From Papaver somniferum (lineage: Eukaryota; Streptophyta; Magnoliopsida; Ranunculales; Papaveraceae), in the NCBI RefSeq assembly GCF_003573695.1, contig NC_039363.1, forward strand, positions 160,782,747-160,846,746: a stretch of 64,000 nt of DNA. The letters run 5' to 3'. Position numbers and translations under genes: made by a program. The notes below the pieces were generated by a model, which worked only from the letters and a program-made list of their open reading frames with translations, was not told the DNA's origin and searched no databases. Shown here piece by piece: positions 42,925 through 56,400 of the stretch; the first letter of the stretch is position 1, and each line of letters opens with the position of its first letter.

Positions 42925-43262
42925 ATTCCCATGTCATGCCAAACACTCCCCTTCACCAACACCATATACCTAGTCAATCTACTTTACCAAATCCCACATG
43001 TAAATAGAAAAGTCCCCTCGTTGGAAAAACTATTATGCATAGACCCTATTTTGATCATGATGTTTCTATGGAGTTTGAAGCTAAAACTAAACTTGCTAAA
43101 ATAACTTGAGATGGAATAGTCTATTGTTAATTTTGGGTCTTCCTCTTCAAATCATATCATATTTGGAGCTAATCATGTTCATAATCCTGAAAATGGGGTA
43201 ACTACCTAACATCCTGATGTGGTGGCATGTCAAACCAGAAACAAGAACCTCTCCCTTGCAAA
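42925..43262 (+). other. Segment between the Tat-like LTR and the region shared with LINE copy A
   Basis: A decayed plus-strand frame with LEKLLCIDPILIMMFLWSL-like text is possible here and may belong to the LINE's first gene. It carries stops and I cannot identify it. It has no counterpart beside copy A. Confidence 0.35.
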
Positions 43263-46200
43263 AAGATCTAGAGGAATCTTCAAGAAAAAAAAATCCAATG
43301 TGAAAGTTGCTGCCAGAATCCAGAATTAGGTTGTTGCAAACAACTCCGATGATATCATGTCTTTGATGGTTTTCCCTATCATTAACCCACCAAAACCCTT
43401 CACATTCAATACCCTCACCATCCTAGCCCAAATCAAGTCTAAAATGGACGTTGATATCCTAAAAAACATTAAAAGAATATAAAGAAAAACAATGCCACCT
43501 TTTAAAATGAAAATGAAAACACTGACCATAAAAATCATACTGTTTCTGAACCCCAAAGGAAAAAACCAGATAACCCAATATACCGTGATACTTTCAAGAA
43601 AAACAAGGATATTGTTGCTATCAACATAAAATTGTAATTTTTCCAAAATAATGGTTTGGCTAATAGTAATCTGGAAGGTACCCAAATGACTATTATGGTA
43701 CACATCTCTCTTTTAACCTCTTTATTATTATCTTATGATCTCTTCCACCATATATCTTTTTGGTTATATACTTATATGTATAATTATACTTCACGGAAAA
43801 ATGCTAGAATATTTTATTTTTTTAATCCAAAATATACTATAAAGCTCTTTCTGGAAGAAAAAATGCTTCAATATCGTATTGTCTCATATTTTTGGCATTT
43901 CTTTAGCTCCTTGGCATGGAACTGCTTGGGATTGTGAACTAAAGATGCCAAAAGGTATCTTTGTGACATGCTTAACAAATTGAATTCCGACATTATCTTT
44001 CAATCTGAAATAAAACAGAAAAATGAAAATATAAGGAGAATCATACGGTAATGTTCAAAATTATTGGTTTGTTGAACCAGGAGGTGCTAGTGGCGCTGTT
44101 GGAGGCCTGGCATTGATAAGGAATTAAAATATCAAGATTGATATCTTTGATTTCTTCCTTAACCATATCAATGCCATTATACACCATGTTGTATCCCTCT
44201 ATGGTTATTCACTGGTTACTATGGCAGTCCTTATGACTTGCAAAAAAAAAAGATGAGTCATGGAAAGTAATACACAACCATATATGATCAACTTCCATGG
44301 CTGATTATTGGTGATTGTAACGTTATTCTTCATGACTCATACAAGTATATTGCTCGTTCAATTGATACTTTTTAATCCAAACTATTTACTGATAAAATTA
44401 ACTTATCTTATTGACATTGGGTTCACTTGTTGTCCCTTTACATGGTTAAAAAAGATGATCGGTCCTGTTCTTACTGAGAAAAGACTGGATAAAGAGATAG
44501 CTTATGAAAGCTGGTTGCTGCAATCTCCTAGCACTACCATCTAAAATATGCTAGCTATTGGTTCACACCATTACCCTATCCTCCTTAATTCAAACCTTCA
44601 CTAGAAAAGTGGTAAAATCCCCTTCAAATTCCTTGGTCCTTGGTTTGATTATGAGGAATGCAAGAAGATCATAGCTAACTGTTAGAGAAAAAAATCTCTT
44701 TGGGTCTGTTGTTTTTATCATTGCTATAGACTAAAATACATCAAATTATTATGAGAGTTGGGAACAAATAAGTCTATGGAAACATCAAAACTACCATAGA
44801 GGACTGCAAGAAATACTTGTATTTCTCTACAAGAATTACGTTAGACATGATTGGGGTAAAATGTTAAACAAAGCAAAAAAAAAAAAGGTCAATGAATGAT
44901 ATGATGTTGTAGAAAATTTCTGTAAAACTAAGAGTAGGGATCAAACTATAAAATTGGTGATAGAAATAATAAGTACTTCCATAGATCCACTAAATGCAGG
45001 TCCAAAAGAAAAAAAAATTGATACCATACAAGGCACTAATGGGGACTGAATCACTGAAGCAAAAGAGGTCACTAAAATGGAAATAACTGAGAGACATCAG
45101 ATTAACCCTGACATCATTCAACTAATCCCACCCACTATTAACTAAAATTACAACATTACCGTCAGCAGAATACCTGACATGCAGGAAATAAAATATGTCT
45201 TATTCTGTATGGGGGGAGACAAACTCCGGGCCCTTATGGATTTCCTCCAAATTTCTTTCAGGCAAACTGGCACATTGTTGGAGAGGACATTGTTAAATTG
45301 GTGCAAAACTTCTTCACATATGGTCGCTTACTTAAAGAAGTGAACTCCACCTTCTTCTTCTTCATTCCTAAAAATGAAAACCTCACCGCCCCAAGTCACT
45401 TCAGACCCATCAGTCTTTGCAAAAACACCTACAAATTTATATCAAAACTTATAGCCCAGAGAATGAAACCTCTTCTAATAAAATCATATCTCCTTATTAA
45501 TTTTCCTTTATTCCAGGAAGACGTGATAACAATGTTATAACCCATGAAATTTTACACACTACGAGGTCTAAGAGGAGAAAAAAGGTCAGAATAGTTTCAT
45601 GGGTATTAAAATAGACATGACAAAAGCTTTTGACTGAGTTGGGACTTCCTCCTGGATATTATGAAGAAGATTGGGTTTGATGACTAATGATGCAACAAAA
45701 TATCTCTAATGCATATCCATTACTATCTCAGCTGTCCTCATCAAAGGTTCTCCAGAAAAATTCTCCAAGCCCACTAATGGCCTCAGACAAGGTGACACCA
45801 TAGAAGCTATGTCTAGAATTTTGATCCAAGCTGAAGAAATGGGTATCATCACTAGGATAAAAAAATTTCAAAGGAGCTCCCTCTATAAACCATCTCCTCT
45901 TTGATGATGACTGTATGGTCTTCTGTAAGGTAAACAAGATTGAAATCCAGAATATGCTGGATATTTTCACTATGATTAGTGAAACTTCTGGACAGTTAAT
46001 CAACTTCAGCATCTTGGGTCTTCTTCATCAATAATATTGACCCCAATCTCAGCATCCAAATAAGAAGCCTCATAAGAGTTCAGGTTCTTGATATGCATGA
46101 GAAGTATTTAGGCTCCCCTATATTCACTCATATGAGTAAAATAAGTTCCTTCAAACCTTGTGTTGACAAGATAAAGCTCATGCCAGTCATCTGGAACAAT

Positions 46201-47861
46201 ATCCCTCTTAACCCCAAATGGAAGACGTACCCTCATTAAATCAGTTACATTTACTGCTAGCATTTATCAGATGAATTCTTTCAAACTTCCTAAACAAACT
46301 TGTCAAGACCTTAACAAGATTCAAAGATATTTTTCTAGGGGAAAGCATTTGATAACCCAAATGGATATTATCCAAAAGCTTGGACCTTTGTTTGCAAACC
46401 TATAGAACATGGAGGTCAGTGTTTCATGAATATTGAATATTTCAATAGTGCTATGATCAGTAATATTGGATGGAGACTGGAAACTGACAAAAACTCTCTC
46501 TGGTATTAACTAATGGATATTAAGTATCTTCTTGGTGAGAATATTTACAACATGGAAACCAAACCTAAAGATGGTGACTCTTGGATTTGGGAGGGCATTC
46601 TTGAAGGCATAGGTAATATCCAACAGTATAACCACCGGAAGATTGGAAATGGTATAAGAATCAGCATATGAGAATATTTTTGAGTTCTCAACCTCAACAT
46701 TCTTCTCTGAAAACCAGTTACTTGTCCAAGGGATCTTCAGCTGGTCACCGACTTGCTCAAACAAAATGGTGTATGGAACTCTCAACTCATCAGTGTTTGG
46801 TTTAACCTTGTCATGCACATTCCATCCTTGAAACCATTGTTAATCATGGGGAGGAAGACGAAATGTACTGGAAACTTACTGACTCAGGTAAGTTTTCAGT
46901 CAAATCCCTCTACGAAGCTAAGATGGACGCACTTTATAGTACTTCTGCTCAGACAAATAACTGGGAAGCTCTCTGGAAAATGAATGTTGTACCTGCTATT
47001 AAGATTTTCTAATGAAAATTTGCTCATGGGATCCTTCCAACCAATGTTAAAACTTTTAGCATCCTTCACTACATTAATCCTATCTACAAGTTATGTAATA
47101 GGTGAACAGAGCATGACTCATCTCTTTCTGTCATGCCCTGCTGCCGCTAATGTCTAGCATTTTTTGCTTGGCCCAAACTAAGGGGAATTTGAATTTACCA
47201 CAAATTTCCTAGATTTGTTGAATACTTGGTTTGATCAAGCCAACAATAGTTCCAGTTACAACAACAACATACATGTTACTACATGTTGGTACATCTGGAA
47301 GGCTATATATGACTTCATATTTAATCACGCCCAGCTAAACCCTAAGTATACTGTTAAGAGAATAAAACAACATTTGTGTTCTCATCACATAATACATTAT
47401 ATGCAGAACCATATTCTCAATACTTCTCCATTTAGAGGAGAAATTACAATATATAGTATTGACATTGAACTCAATTATCCTTCCACCTATGACTAGAGGG
47501 AGGTATTTGGGATAATCATTTGTATCTTGACTTTGCAGGACCCAGAATCCCACCTATACTATACAGTTCTAATTGCTCTGGATTTGCAGGAAACACCATT
47601 GGGACTAGAGGATATACAGGATACTTTGGAGAGGGAGAAGCAACATGAGAAGCATACCTAGATTTCAGCTACGCTAAGGAGATGCAACAGACAAATGTTA
47701 AAGTGCATGTTGAATCTATGGAAACTATGGTCATATTTACGATGTTATACCACAATGCAGCTCAAAGAAGGTTCAACCTCGGATAACATGAGAGAAGTAG
47801 AAGATACTACAAATAGGGGGAAGAAAAAAATATAAATGTTATTATTTTATTTTATTTTTAA
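43263..47861 (+). mobile_element. LINE copy B (L1-type), nearly full-length second open frame, heavily mutated
   Basis: The first 2.7 kb match copy A. Beyond it the element continues with the RT C-terminus (ISETSGQLINFS, MHEKYLGSPIFTHMSKI). The zinc-binding RVT domain follows (NWEALWKMNVVPAIKIF, FAHGILPTNVKTF). Next are WYIWKA and FIFNHAQLNPKYTVKRIKQH, and an RNase H-like end (EAYLDFSYAKEMQQ, VKVHVES). The RT catalytic box reads FDDD where copy A has FADD. Stops and frameshifts are frequent. An A/T-rich tail at 47820-47861 is the likely 3' end. The LARD inserted at this tail. Confidence 0.88.
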
Positions 47862-47866
47862 CTGGT
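47862..47866. repeat. Target duplication of the LARD, left copy
   Basis: ctggt is repeated exactly at 62922-62926. Confidence 0.93.
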
Positions 47867-48224
47867 TGTTGATGGTGGTCTTTAGCTTAGGGTTAAAATT
47901 GTAAAACCTTGCATCTGATATGACGTCACTCTGCAAGGGAACGGAGCCATGAGTGTCAACCTCTTCACTGGAACCTTTATTGAGCAACTCAATATTTTCT
48001 TATGAAATTTACCCAGAATGGTGCATGTAGCAACAATCCCAGGTATTCTGTAAATTTCGGTACCTTTCCTACATTCAATTAATACAAGTTTCTTTGAATG
48101 CTTTCTATGCTATGTTCCCTAGCTGAACCCTTAATGTTGATATGGCATGACAATTTGTGTTCACTCGCAGCAGAGTAGCACGAATTTCCAAGTATCAAGG
48201 ATAAGGTCTTTGCATAAGTATTCA

Positions 48225-50666
48225 CGTTAGAGCATTGCTCGGTCGAACTCGCATCCGTTGCTATCTCAAGCATGTTTGTCAATGTTAGTGATCAAAACTA
48301 TAAGTCTTGATTTCTAGCCTATTACAGATAAGTCTCGGACTAGGATAGAAATTTTAGTTGATCTCAAGGACTTCATGGCGATTCATCATACAAGTAGAAG
48401 AACTACTCAAGGAACCGGTGGAACTTCTCGAAAAAAAGGTATGTGAAGACTTGAACTTATCGAGCACTCAAAAGTCTATCTACTCTATCTCCTACTCTTC
48501 GAGACAAGAAGTCGGATGCTATATATATAGAATTTGATTATACACATTTGGTATTTCTAGCTGAGTATGCCTTACCTATCTATATCTCGAAATATGTGTT
48601 GGTAAGATTTTCGCTTCGATCAAGTTTATCTTTACCATGTGACGAAAGTCATGATATGTTTCAATCATCTTCAAAATTGCTTTGACGAGAAATGGTGTAA
48701 CAACTATATAACGTCCTCTAAGAATGTTTCAATGATTGAAATGAGAGTTTAGATTACATAACCAATGGTGGACATAAGCATTATTATGGAAGCACATTTA
48801 TGTATAAGTCATATTCCTTGATCCAAAGTTTGCAAACTTTGTTGATCAAGAGAACCGGAAGAATGGCATGAGCCAAGTCCGCGAACTCCGTCCGCGAACT
48901 ACCGAAGTTCTCAAACCCGAGAATTTCTGTTGGAGTTGACAAACTACTTGCGTGAAGCTAAGTCCGCGAACCGGCAAAGTTCTCATACCCGAGAATTTCT
49001 GCTGGAGTTTGTAAACTCTGCCCGGTAACTTAAGTCCGCGAACCTAGTCTGCGAACTTGAGAAGGTTATATATCTGAAGATAATTTCTGAACTTCAACTT
49101 AAAAAGACTAAGGAATGCAGTTTTCAAACCATGGCTATAAAAGTTCATGAATCGATTCAATTGAGTCAAATCATCTTTGCTTCAATTGTGTCTTGTGTAG
49201 TACATAAGATTTTCTTGCAATTGAACAACTCTCTAACTAGTTCATTTGAAGTCATTTGAACTAGTTATGGTGAAGAAGAACATGGTTGATATGAAATGCT
49301 CATATGGCTAACCTTTTGGTTAACTATTGTTGAACCAACAAGTGCATACGTTTGGGTACGGTTAATAAACCTAGAAGCGTGCATTGTCAAGTGTGTATAA
49401 TAAGCTAAGTTTTCGATCTAACGGTTGAGAAATATTAGCTTGAATCTAAATCGGGTTTTCATCTAACGGTGAATATTGAATGCTTTGTTACTAAGCTAAC
49501 ATTGGTTGCAAACCCTGATTTGAAAGACTATATAAAGGAGACATCTAGTATTGTGCAAAACTAATCCCCACACCTTATGTGTGATACTAGTTTGCGTGCT
49601 AGAGTCTATTCTCCTTTAACCTTTGGTTTTCTTCTTCTAAAACCAGGTTAATGACTTAAAGACTTTATTGGGATTGTGAATCCAGACCGATACTACTTTT
49701 ATCGTAGTTGTGTGATCTGATCTTGCATCTTCTATCGTACGAGTACAATCAGATTGATTGGCTTGAGATTGATATCTCTGATAGGCAAGATATACAAAGT
49801 AATCACAAACATCTTCGTCTCATTATTTGTGATTCCGCAACATCTTGTTTCGCTACCATACGATTAAGATTGTTGTGAGGTGATTGATAACTCTAGGCTG
49901 TTCTTCGGGAATATAAGACCGGATTATCAATTGGTTCCTGTTCACCTTGATTATTATCAAAAGACGGAACAAAACCTTTAGGGTTTATCTGTGGGAGACA
50001 GATTGATCCTTTGATAGACTTGTCTGTGTGAGACAGATTTGTTTATTGTCAAAGCCTGCGATTTTTGGTCGTAGCAACTCTTAGTTGTGGGTGAGATCAG
50101 CTAAGGGAATCAAGTGCGTAGTATCCTGCTGGGATCAGAGGCGTAGGAGCATAACTATACCTTGGATCAGTGGGAGATTGATTGGGGTTCAACTACAGTC
50201 CAGTCCGAAGTTAGATTGGTGTAGGCTAGTGTCTGTAGCGGCTTAATACAGTGTGTGTTCAATCTGGACTAGGTTCCGGGGTTTTTCTGCATTTGCAGTT
50301 TCCTCGTTAACAAAATTTCTGGTGTCTGTGTTTTTTCAGTTTCCGCATTATATTGTTTTATCTTTATAATTGAAATAATACAGGTTATGCGTTAGATCAT
50401 CAATTAGAGTAATCCAACCTTTGGTTGTTGATTGTCATTGATTGATCCTTGGATATTGGTCTTTGGTACCATCCAAGTTATTCCTTGCATTTGGTTAGAA
50501 CTTACAGTTCCTGCTTGAGTAAATCAAATCAAGAGAGAGATATAAACTCGTTGATATACTTTTAATTGATTGAGTCTTGTTGATTCTCTTAAAAGTATAT
50601 TCGAGTTTGTCCATACAGATTGCTAAGCGAAATATTGGGTGGTGTTGTTAGACCTCCGCTTTTTCA
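48225..50666 (+). mobile_element. Solo LTR inside the LARD 5' LTR
   Basis: This 2,442-bp piece is flanked by attca on both sides (48220-48224, 50667-50671). It is absent from the corresponding place in the other LTR (about 57953), which gives the empty site directly. It ends CTTTTTCA; the expected TG start reads CG. A TATATAAAGG at about 49530 fits an LTR promoter. No internal coding domain is present, so it is a solo LTR left by recombination. Superfamily unknown. Confidence 0.85.
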
Positions 50667-51379
50667 ATTCAATCAGAAAGCATGCTGCTCTCTGGAAATG
50701 AACTTAAAAGAACTCTGTGTCAACACATAGAATTCAATTAATTACACTGACTAACTTGCAAGAGTTAGGGTTTCGCGCCTTGCGCAGTATATCAGACCTT
50801 TCTTGTCGAAATTAAGCCTAGGAAAACTAGGTAATTATTCTGCCATGGATTAGCAAGAGTAAAATCTTGCCCAGAATCAGAAAACAAGGAGCCGCAGTAA
50901 AGGGAGGTGTGGCCATGCCTTAGGCCAGCCGGCGCCATCTGCCATTGGCCACGCCTCATCCTAAACCGGCCCTAGTTTCCCTCAAGCAATCAGGTCGCCT
51001 TAAATTCTCCACACGCACATAAGTCGTGGCTGGACCCATACTAGCCGACCCCATTTTCCATCAACCAATCAGGTTGCTCTAAAGCCTCCACACTCACACC
51101 AAGTGTAGCCACGCCCATGCTTGGTCGGCCCCTCTTCTTCCTACCGACCAATCAGGTCACTTTAAATGCGCCACAAGCACTAGAGGTGTGGCCGCGCCTT
51201 ATATGTTGGCCGTCCCCTTTTCTTGACCAATCAAGTCACTATAAACTTTCCACCATACATTAAAGGCCAAACGCACCCTGTCGCACATCCATGTTAATCG
51301 GCAGGCCAAACGCACCCTGCCACAACAACATATTAGTCGGCATGCAAACACGCCACTCTGCTGCAATAACATGCCACGA

Positions 51380-52025
51380 GCCACTTTAGCATTGTCTATG
51401 CCACCAAGCCCTAACTTTGGCCATAGCGCCAAACTTTAGCCTTGGCCATGCCGCCAATCCCTAAATTTGGCCACGATGCCATATCCTAGCCTTGGCCACG
51501 CCGCCAAGCCCTAACTTTGGCCACGACACCCAAATCCTAGCCTTGGCCATGCCACCAAGCCCTAACTTTGGCCACGGCGCCAAATCCTAGCTTTGGTCAC
51601 GCCGCCAAGCCCAAACTTTGGCCACGACAACAAATCCTAGCCTTGGCCACGGCGCCAAGCCCTAACTTTGGCCACTACGCCAAATCCTAGCCTTGGCCAC
51701 GCTGCCTAGCCCTATCTTTGGCCACAATGCCAAATCCTAGCCTTGGCCACGCCTCCAAGCCCCAACTTTGGCCACGACGCCAAATCCTAGCCTTGGCCAC
51801 GCCGCCAAGCCCTAACTTTGGACACGACGCCAAATCCTAGCCTTGGCCACGACGTCAAGCCCTAACTTTGGCCACGATGCTAAATCCTAGCCTTGTCCAT
51901 GCCGTCAAGCCCTAACTTTGGCCGCGGTGCCAAATCCTAGCCTTGGCCACGCCGCCAAGCCCTAACTTTGGCCACGACGCCAAATCCTATCCTTGGCCAC
52001 CTGCCAAGACCTAATTTTGGCCACG
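51380..52025 (+). repeat. 50-bp tandem array in the LARD 5' LTR, about 13 units
   Basis: Unit: ccttggccacgccgccaagc, then cctaactttggccacgacgc and caaatcctag. Each unit contains two TTGGCCACG cores. The sister LTR has only about six units at 58670-58970. Confidence 0.92.
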
Positions 52026-53396
52026 ACGCTATGCCACAGTCATGCCGCACGTGCTAAATAGAGTTGTGATGCGCCAAACCCTAATTTAGCTAAAAATTTC
52101 CATGCCAACTGAGTCCAGTGACTCTCCTAAGGCCTCAAGATTAACTTAGCAACAAGGCCAATGTTGTCGGAGACATATTCAGGTCTAACACCAATATGCC
52201 AAAAAAAGCTGCCACGGCTACGCCACTGGCATGCCGCCTGGCGGCCACTTCGCTATGCAAACAAGATGCAGCCATAATCAATGGCCATCCTTACTCATGA
52301 GATGAAATCTCGGCCATCTAAGTTCTCCACCGAACTGATAGACTTGTCGCAAATTTTAGGCGACCAGATGCCTAAATATAGTGGCCATGTCTACGCCAGG
52401 CACCACTTGCACCACCGTGCCACTGGCATGCACGAGCCATGCCACATTGCCACCGGCGTACACCAAACAGCCACTGTGCCATTACCAGGTGCCAACACAA
52501 GGTAGCCATAATCAACGTTGACCCTCTTTCATGAGATGCGATCTTAGCCATCGAAGTTTGCCACCGAACTGACAAACCTGTGGCAAGTTTTAGGCGACCG
52601 GCCAAAACGAGCCTAATAGCGTTACATGCTATTTTATTGCGGTAAGTCCCTTGACTTTGACTTGCCACACGTAGCAAAGTGCTACAAGTTTTCCACGAAA
52701 ATACTCGAGACATCAAACATGTCACAAACTGGGGGATGCTCATCAGGGTATTGGTCTGGCGGTTTAAAGCGTGCGGCGTGCAATGCGCCCATTACAAGAA
52801 AGTGTCATGAAGTGGGACAATTAGTAGTGGTGAAAAGTAACGGTGTAAACGAATTCACTTCCTTCATCATGGAAGCATAATGTATGACGGTTACACGAAT
52901 TCACTTCCTTCATCATGGAAGCATAATGTCTGACAGTTACATGTTACTCTATTTTTCCACCACTCAATCGTTTCCACTTCCTACTAGACCAGGGCACGTT
53001 TCAATATGACTTATATAAATAGGCTTCACCTATTTCCACCAAAGAACAAGTTTTGGTTAGGAGAGCAACACAGTATCCAGAAATCACCTGATAGATTTTT
53101 ATTCAGCTAGCCAGTTCTACTTTCTGATACAAGTCATAAACAATCACACCTTCAGAATCAACTATTATGGTCTCAACACTTTCTTCGCTTCCCTCCCTAA
53201 GACCAACCCTTTTCCTTCACTTTGTGACCGAAGCAATCCCGGAACGACCATTTCTTTGTTTAGGCCAGGATTGTACAAATTGATCTCTCGAATCAAAAGT
53301 ACTCCCGTGCAGTGTATTGTTTAGGGTCTAGAATCGATTCTCATCCACACACACAAAATTAACAAAACCGGCAGAAGCAGTTTTCACCCCCAAATA

Positions 53397-53417
53397 ATTG
53401 GCGAACACAGTGGGAGG
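53397..53417 (+). promoter_or_regulatory. Candidate primer binding site of the LARD
   Basis: ATTGGCGAACACAGTGGGAG begins at the LTR edge. It has the ATTGGCGA start common to Tat-lineage primer sites. Confidence 0.65.
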
Positions 53418-56400
53418 TTAATCTCTCGGTTGCAATATCAATTTCCAATTTCCAACTTCATTTTTTCAATCTCGATCTCAAGATGGTAGAACTCGGGTTT
53501 GGATCAGCAACAAACCCTGAGAACACTAGCACTGAAATCATCCCCGATACTAACATTCCTTCCAGTGGCATTAATACGCCAACCTGCCAACACCAGCGGC
53601 GGAAAATGTTCCTTCAGGTGTTACACCGTCGATCACCAGAGCCAGAGCCGTTGCCGCCACTCCCAACGTCTCTTCAAGTGTGACAGCTCCAACCGTCACC
53701 AGATCCGCTGCTGCTCCACCATCAGGACGAGAGACTTGAGGATCCATAAGAATCCGATCTCCTCTTATCACTGTTGATTTGATGGAAAGACAAAAGGTTC
53801 TCGTAAGGCTCGGACATACATGGCTACAACTCAGAAAAAAATACCTATTTTCCTCAAGACACTAACGGAACGGATACCACAAGACTCATGCCAACCCCAG
53901 ATGGAGCTGACAAGGAATACTTTTAACATCTGACGCAGGCACTTCAGAAGGACGCGCGTTTATAAATGAAGAGGCTCGCGTTGCTCTTGAACGCCCAGTA
54001 AAAAGGAATCAGCAATCCAATTTCATCACACGTGAAGATCAGGAACGACTTCTCCAAAATCGAGGAAAAGAAAATCAGCAACCATCCTGAGTTCACAGAG
54101 ACCCTCTTCATGTCAGGAGCTGCATGATTTCTGGGGACTTCGCCCACAAAATCGTGTAGTCTATGATGAAACATTTATGCGAGATTCTGTATTTCTCCAA
54201 GGCACAGCGTCAAGACATATTTGCATCCTTCAACCGCACTGCATCAGTAAAGCAATTCTTTCCAGCCAGGGAAGACCCCAACCTCTCATGGAAAGAACGA
54301 TTGATAGATAAAACTGGGGACTCCTAACCACTGATCACTTGAAGGATATCGAGTTTGACAACACGTTGATTGACACGTCCTCCGACTTCAACATTGTAAC
54401 CGTCAAGGCTCTGAGAGTTGCAAGGGAAAATCAAACAAAAGAAGAGTATTCTTTCCCATGAGAAAAAAACACGACTTGCCGACCAGCACTATTTGTAACG
54501 TCTTCCCATATGCCATATTGTATCAAGTCGTTTTTCGAAGGGTTAATAGCGCCTTCACTGGAGTTTTCTCCAGGAGCCGCTTCGACGTTTCTCTCCAAGA
54601 GCCTCTTTAACTTTCTCTCAAGAAGTCTCTCCGCTTCAACGTTCTCCAGGAGCGGCTCCACTTCAACGTTCTCCAGCAGCGGCTCCGCTTCAACGTTCGC
54701 TCCAGCAGCCGCTCCGCTTCAGCATTCTCTCCATAAGCTGCTCCAGCCGATGCCGAAGCTTCAGCGTTTTGCTTCATAAGCTTCAACTTGCCCTCCAAGA
54801 GCCGAATCCGTTTCAACGCCTCCTTCCTGCCAAGGATCATGTCGTAGCCGCCACTTCTTCCTGCCAAAGACCGTGCCGTAGCCGCCACACTCTTTCCTTC
54901 CAAGGTTCGTGCCCGTAGCCACCACACTCCCCCCTGTCAAGGATCGTAATCACAGCCAGCCAAGGATCGCGGTTGTGTCCACTTTTGATACATCTCGTCA
55001 AACCTCGTGGTCATGAACAGTTTACTCGCTTACGCATCCAGCCAATCCATTTGCTTCCATGGACGCCCATGCAATTCCAGCCAGCCTATTTTGGTTCCTA
55101 CGACGATGTAGTCTCTTCTAATCACATCTTCTTCCAAGAACTGTTGCTGCTCGTTTTTCGATACCAGCCAGAGCTTTACCATAGCAACAACCACTACAAA
55201 GTTTCACGTGGAAGAAGTAATAGAGTCACCCATACGGATGTAATATGATGTCTTTATCGTGGTCAACTCACCGACCATACAAGTTAGAAACATGTAAACC
55301 ACACTTGGGGACTGAGGCTCTACACGGTCAACCAAAAAGTCATCAAAAAATCAAAGCTAGGAAGACACGGTAAACCAAAAAGTCATAGCCACAACAAGGT
55401 CATCCACCCTTCAAAGGTGTAGCGTAATAATATCATTACCTCTCTGTCTAGAAGGCGCCTGCAGCACTTTACGAGGCCACGGCGGATCCCAAGCCTACTC
55501 AGAGAAAACAACCTCAGTAACCAAAGAGAAGTGCGACTGGGGACTGCTCATCACGGTCCATCCCCGACAACAATCAAGCATTCATGAGATAACTCCAGAG
55601 ACGCGGCTGAAACATTTTCTTGAAGAGACAGAGGGAGCCACGATTAACGACATAACTCTCTCACTTCTACCTCTTCGTTATCCAGAATGTTTCGTCCATG
55701 TGATATTCCAAGCATCCCAACATCACATCCAGGAGAGTATGTATCAAAACCCATAGGCGCGGATTCAAGGCGATGCAATTAAAGTAGGCTACACCTGGGG
55801 ACTGAAGCCTCCTTCATGCTTAGAAGCTTAAACGCAGTCACCACCTTACTAGTGAATGCAGCAGAGGCACATCTTCCACGAGAAAATAGGCTCAGGATAA
55901 TTACACATGGGTACTACCAGAATGGGATGCCTTCACTGCCCTCAACCAGGTTATTCCCGATTTCAACATCATCACTATCGAAGTTTTACGAGCCGCAAGA
56001 ATTTCTCAACATGAAGCCGTACACGTGCATCAAAGACTCTGAAAGCACGCCACAGAGATACATTCACATATTCGACCACGCCATCGGATCTAACAGAAGT
56101 ATAACTGGGGACTGCTCACCGCATCCCATTCCATGCAATACCCCAAGATTCAGAATATGGTTCAAAGGATGTTGTTTGGAACGAAGTCCTTGAAGACTTG
56201 ATAGCAGCACATCGGCAACGGAACGTCTCTCAACTCATCTATTTCGCCCAATGGCTCCGGAATATTTCGACCATACAAGCATCCACAACATATCATCATC
56301 GCAATCATAAAGTATAGGTACCAAATAGCCTAAAGTCAAGGATGAACCAACAACGCAACCACAATCTCCAAGATTAGCCCTGACATTATTTCATCCATCC

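Larger units (their letters stand above)
47867..53396 (+). repeat. 5' LTR of the LARD (contains a solo LTR)
   Basis: Homologous to 57604-62921. The LTR is interrupted at 48225-50666. A 50-bp tandem array lies at 51380-52025. A TATATAAAT at 53012-53020, matched by TATAAAT at 62539-62545 in the other LTR, is the likely promoter. Confidence 0.92.

Noticed and set aside
42558..42929. Perfect target duplication for the Tat-like element
   Set aside because: The flanks are atgct and attcc, matching at only three of five positions; I could not shift the ends to improve it.
54431..54927. Coiled-coil proteins in the LARD interior (RLLERKLKRLLER type)
   Set aside because: They come from short tandem repeats of ctccgcttcaacgtt type and have no support beyond composition.
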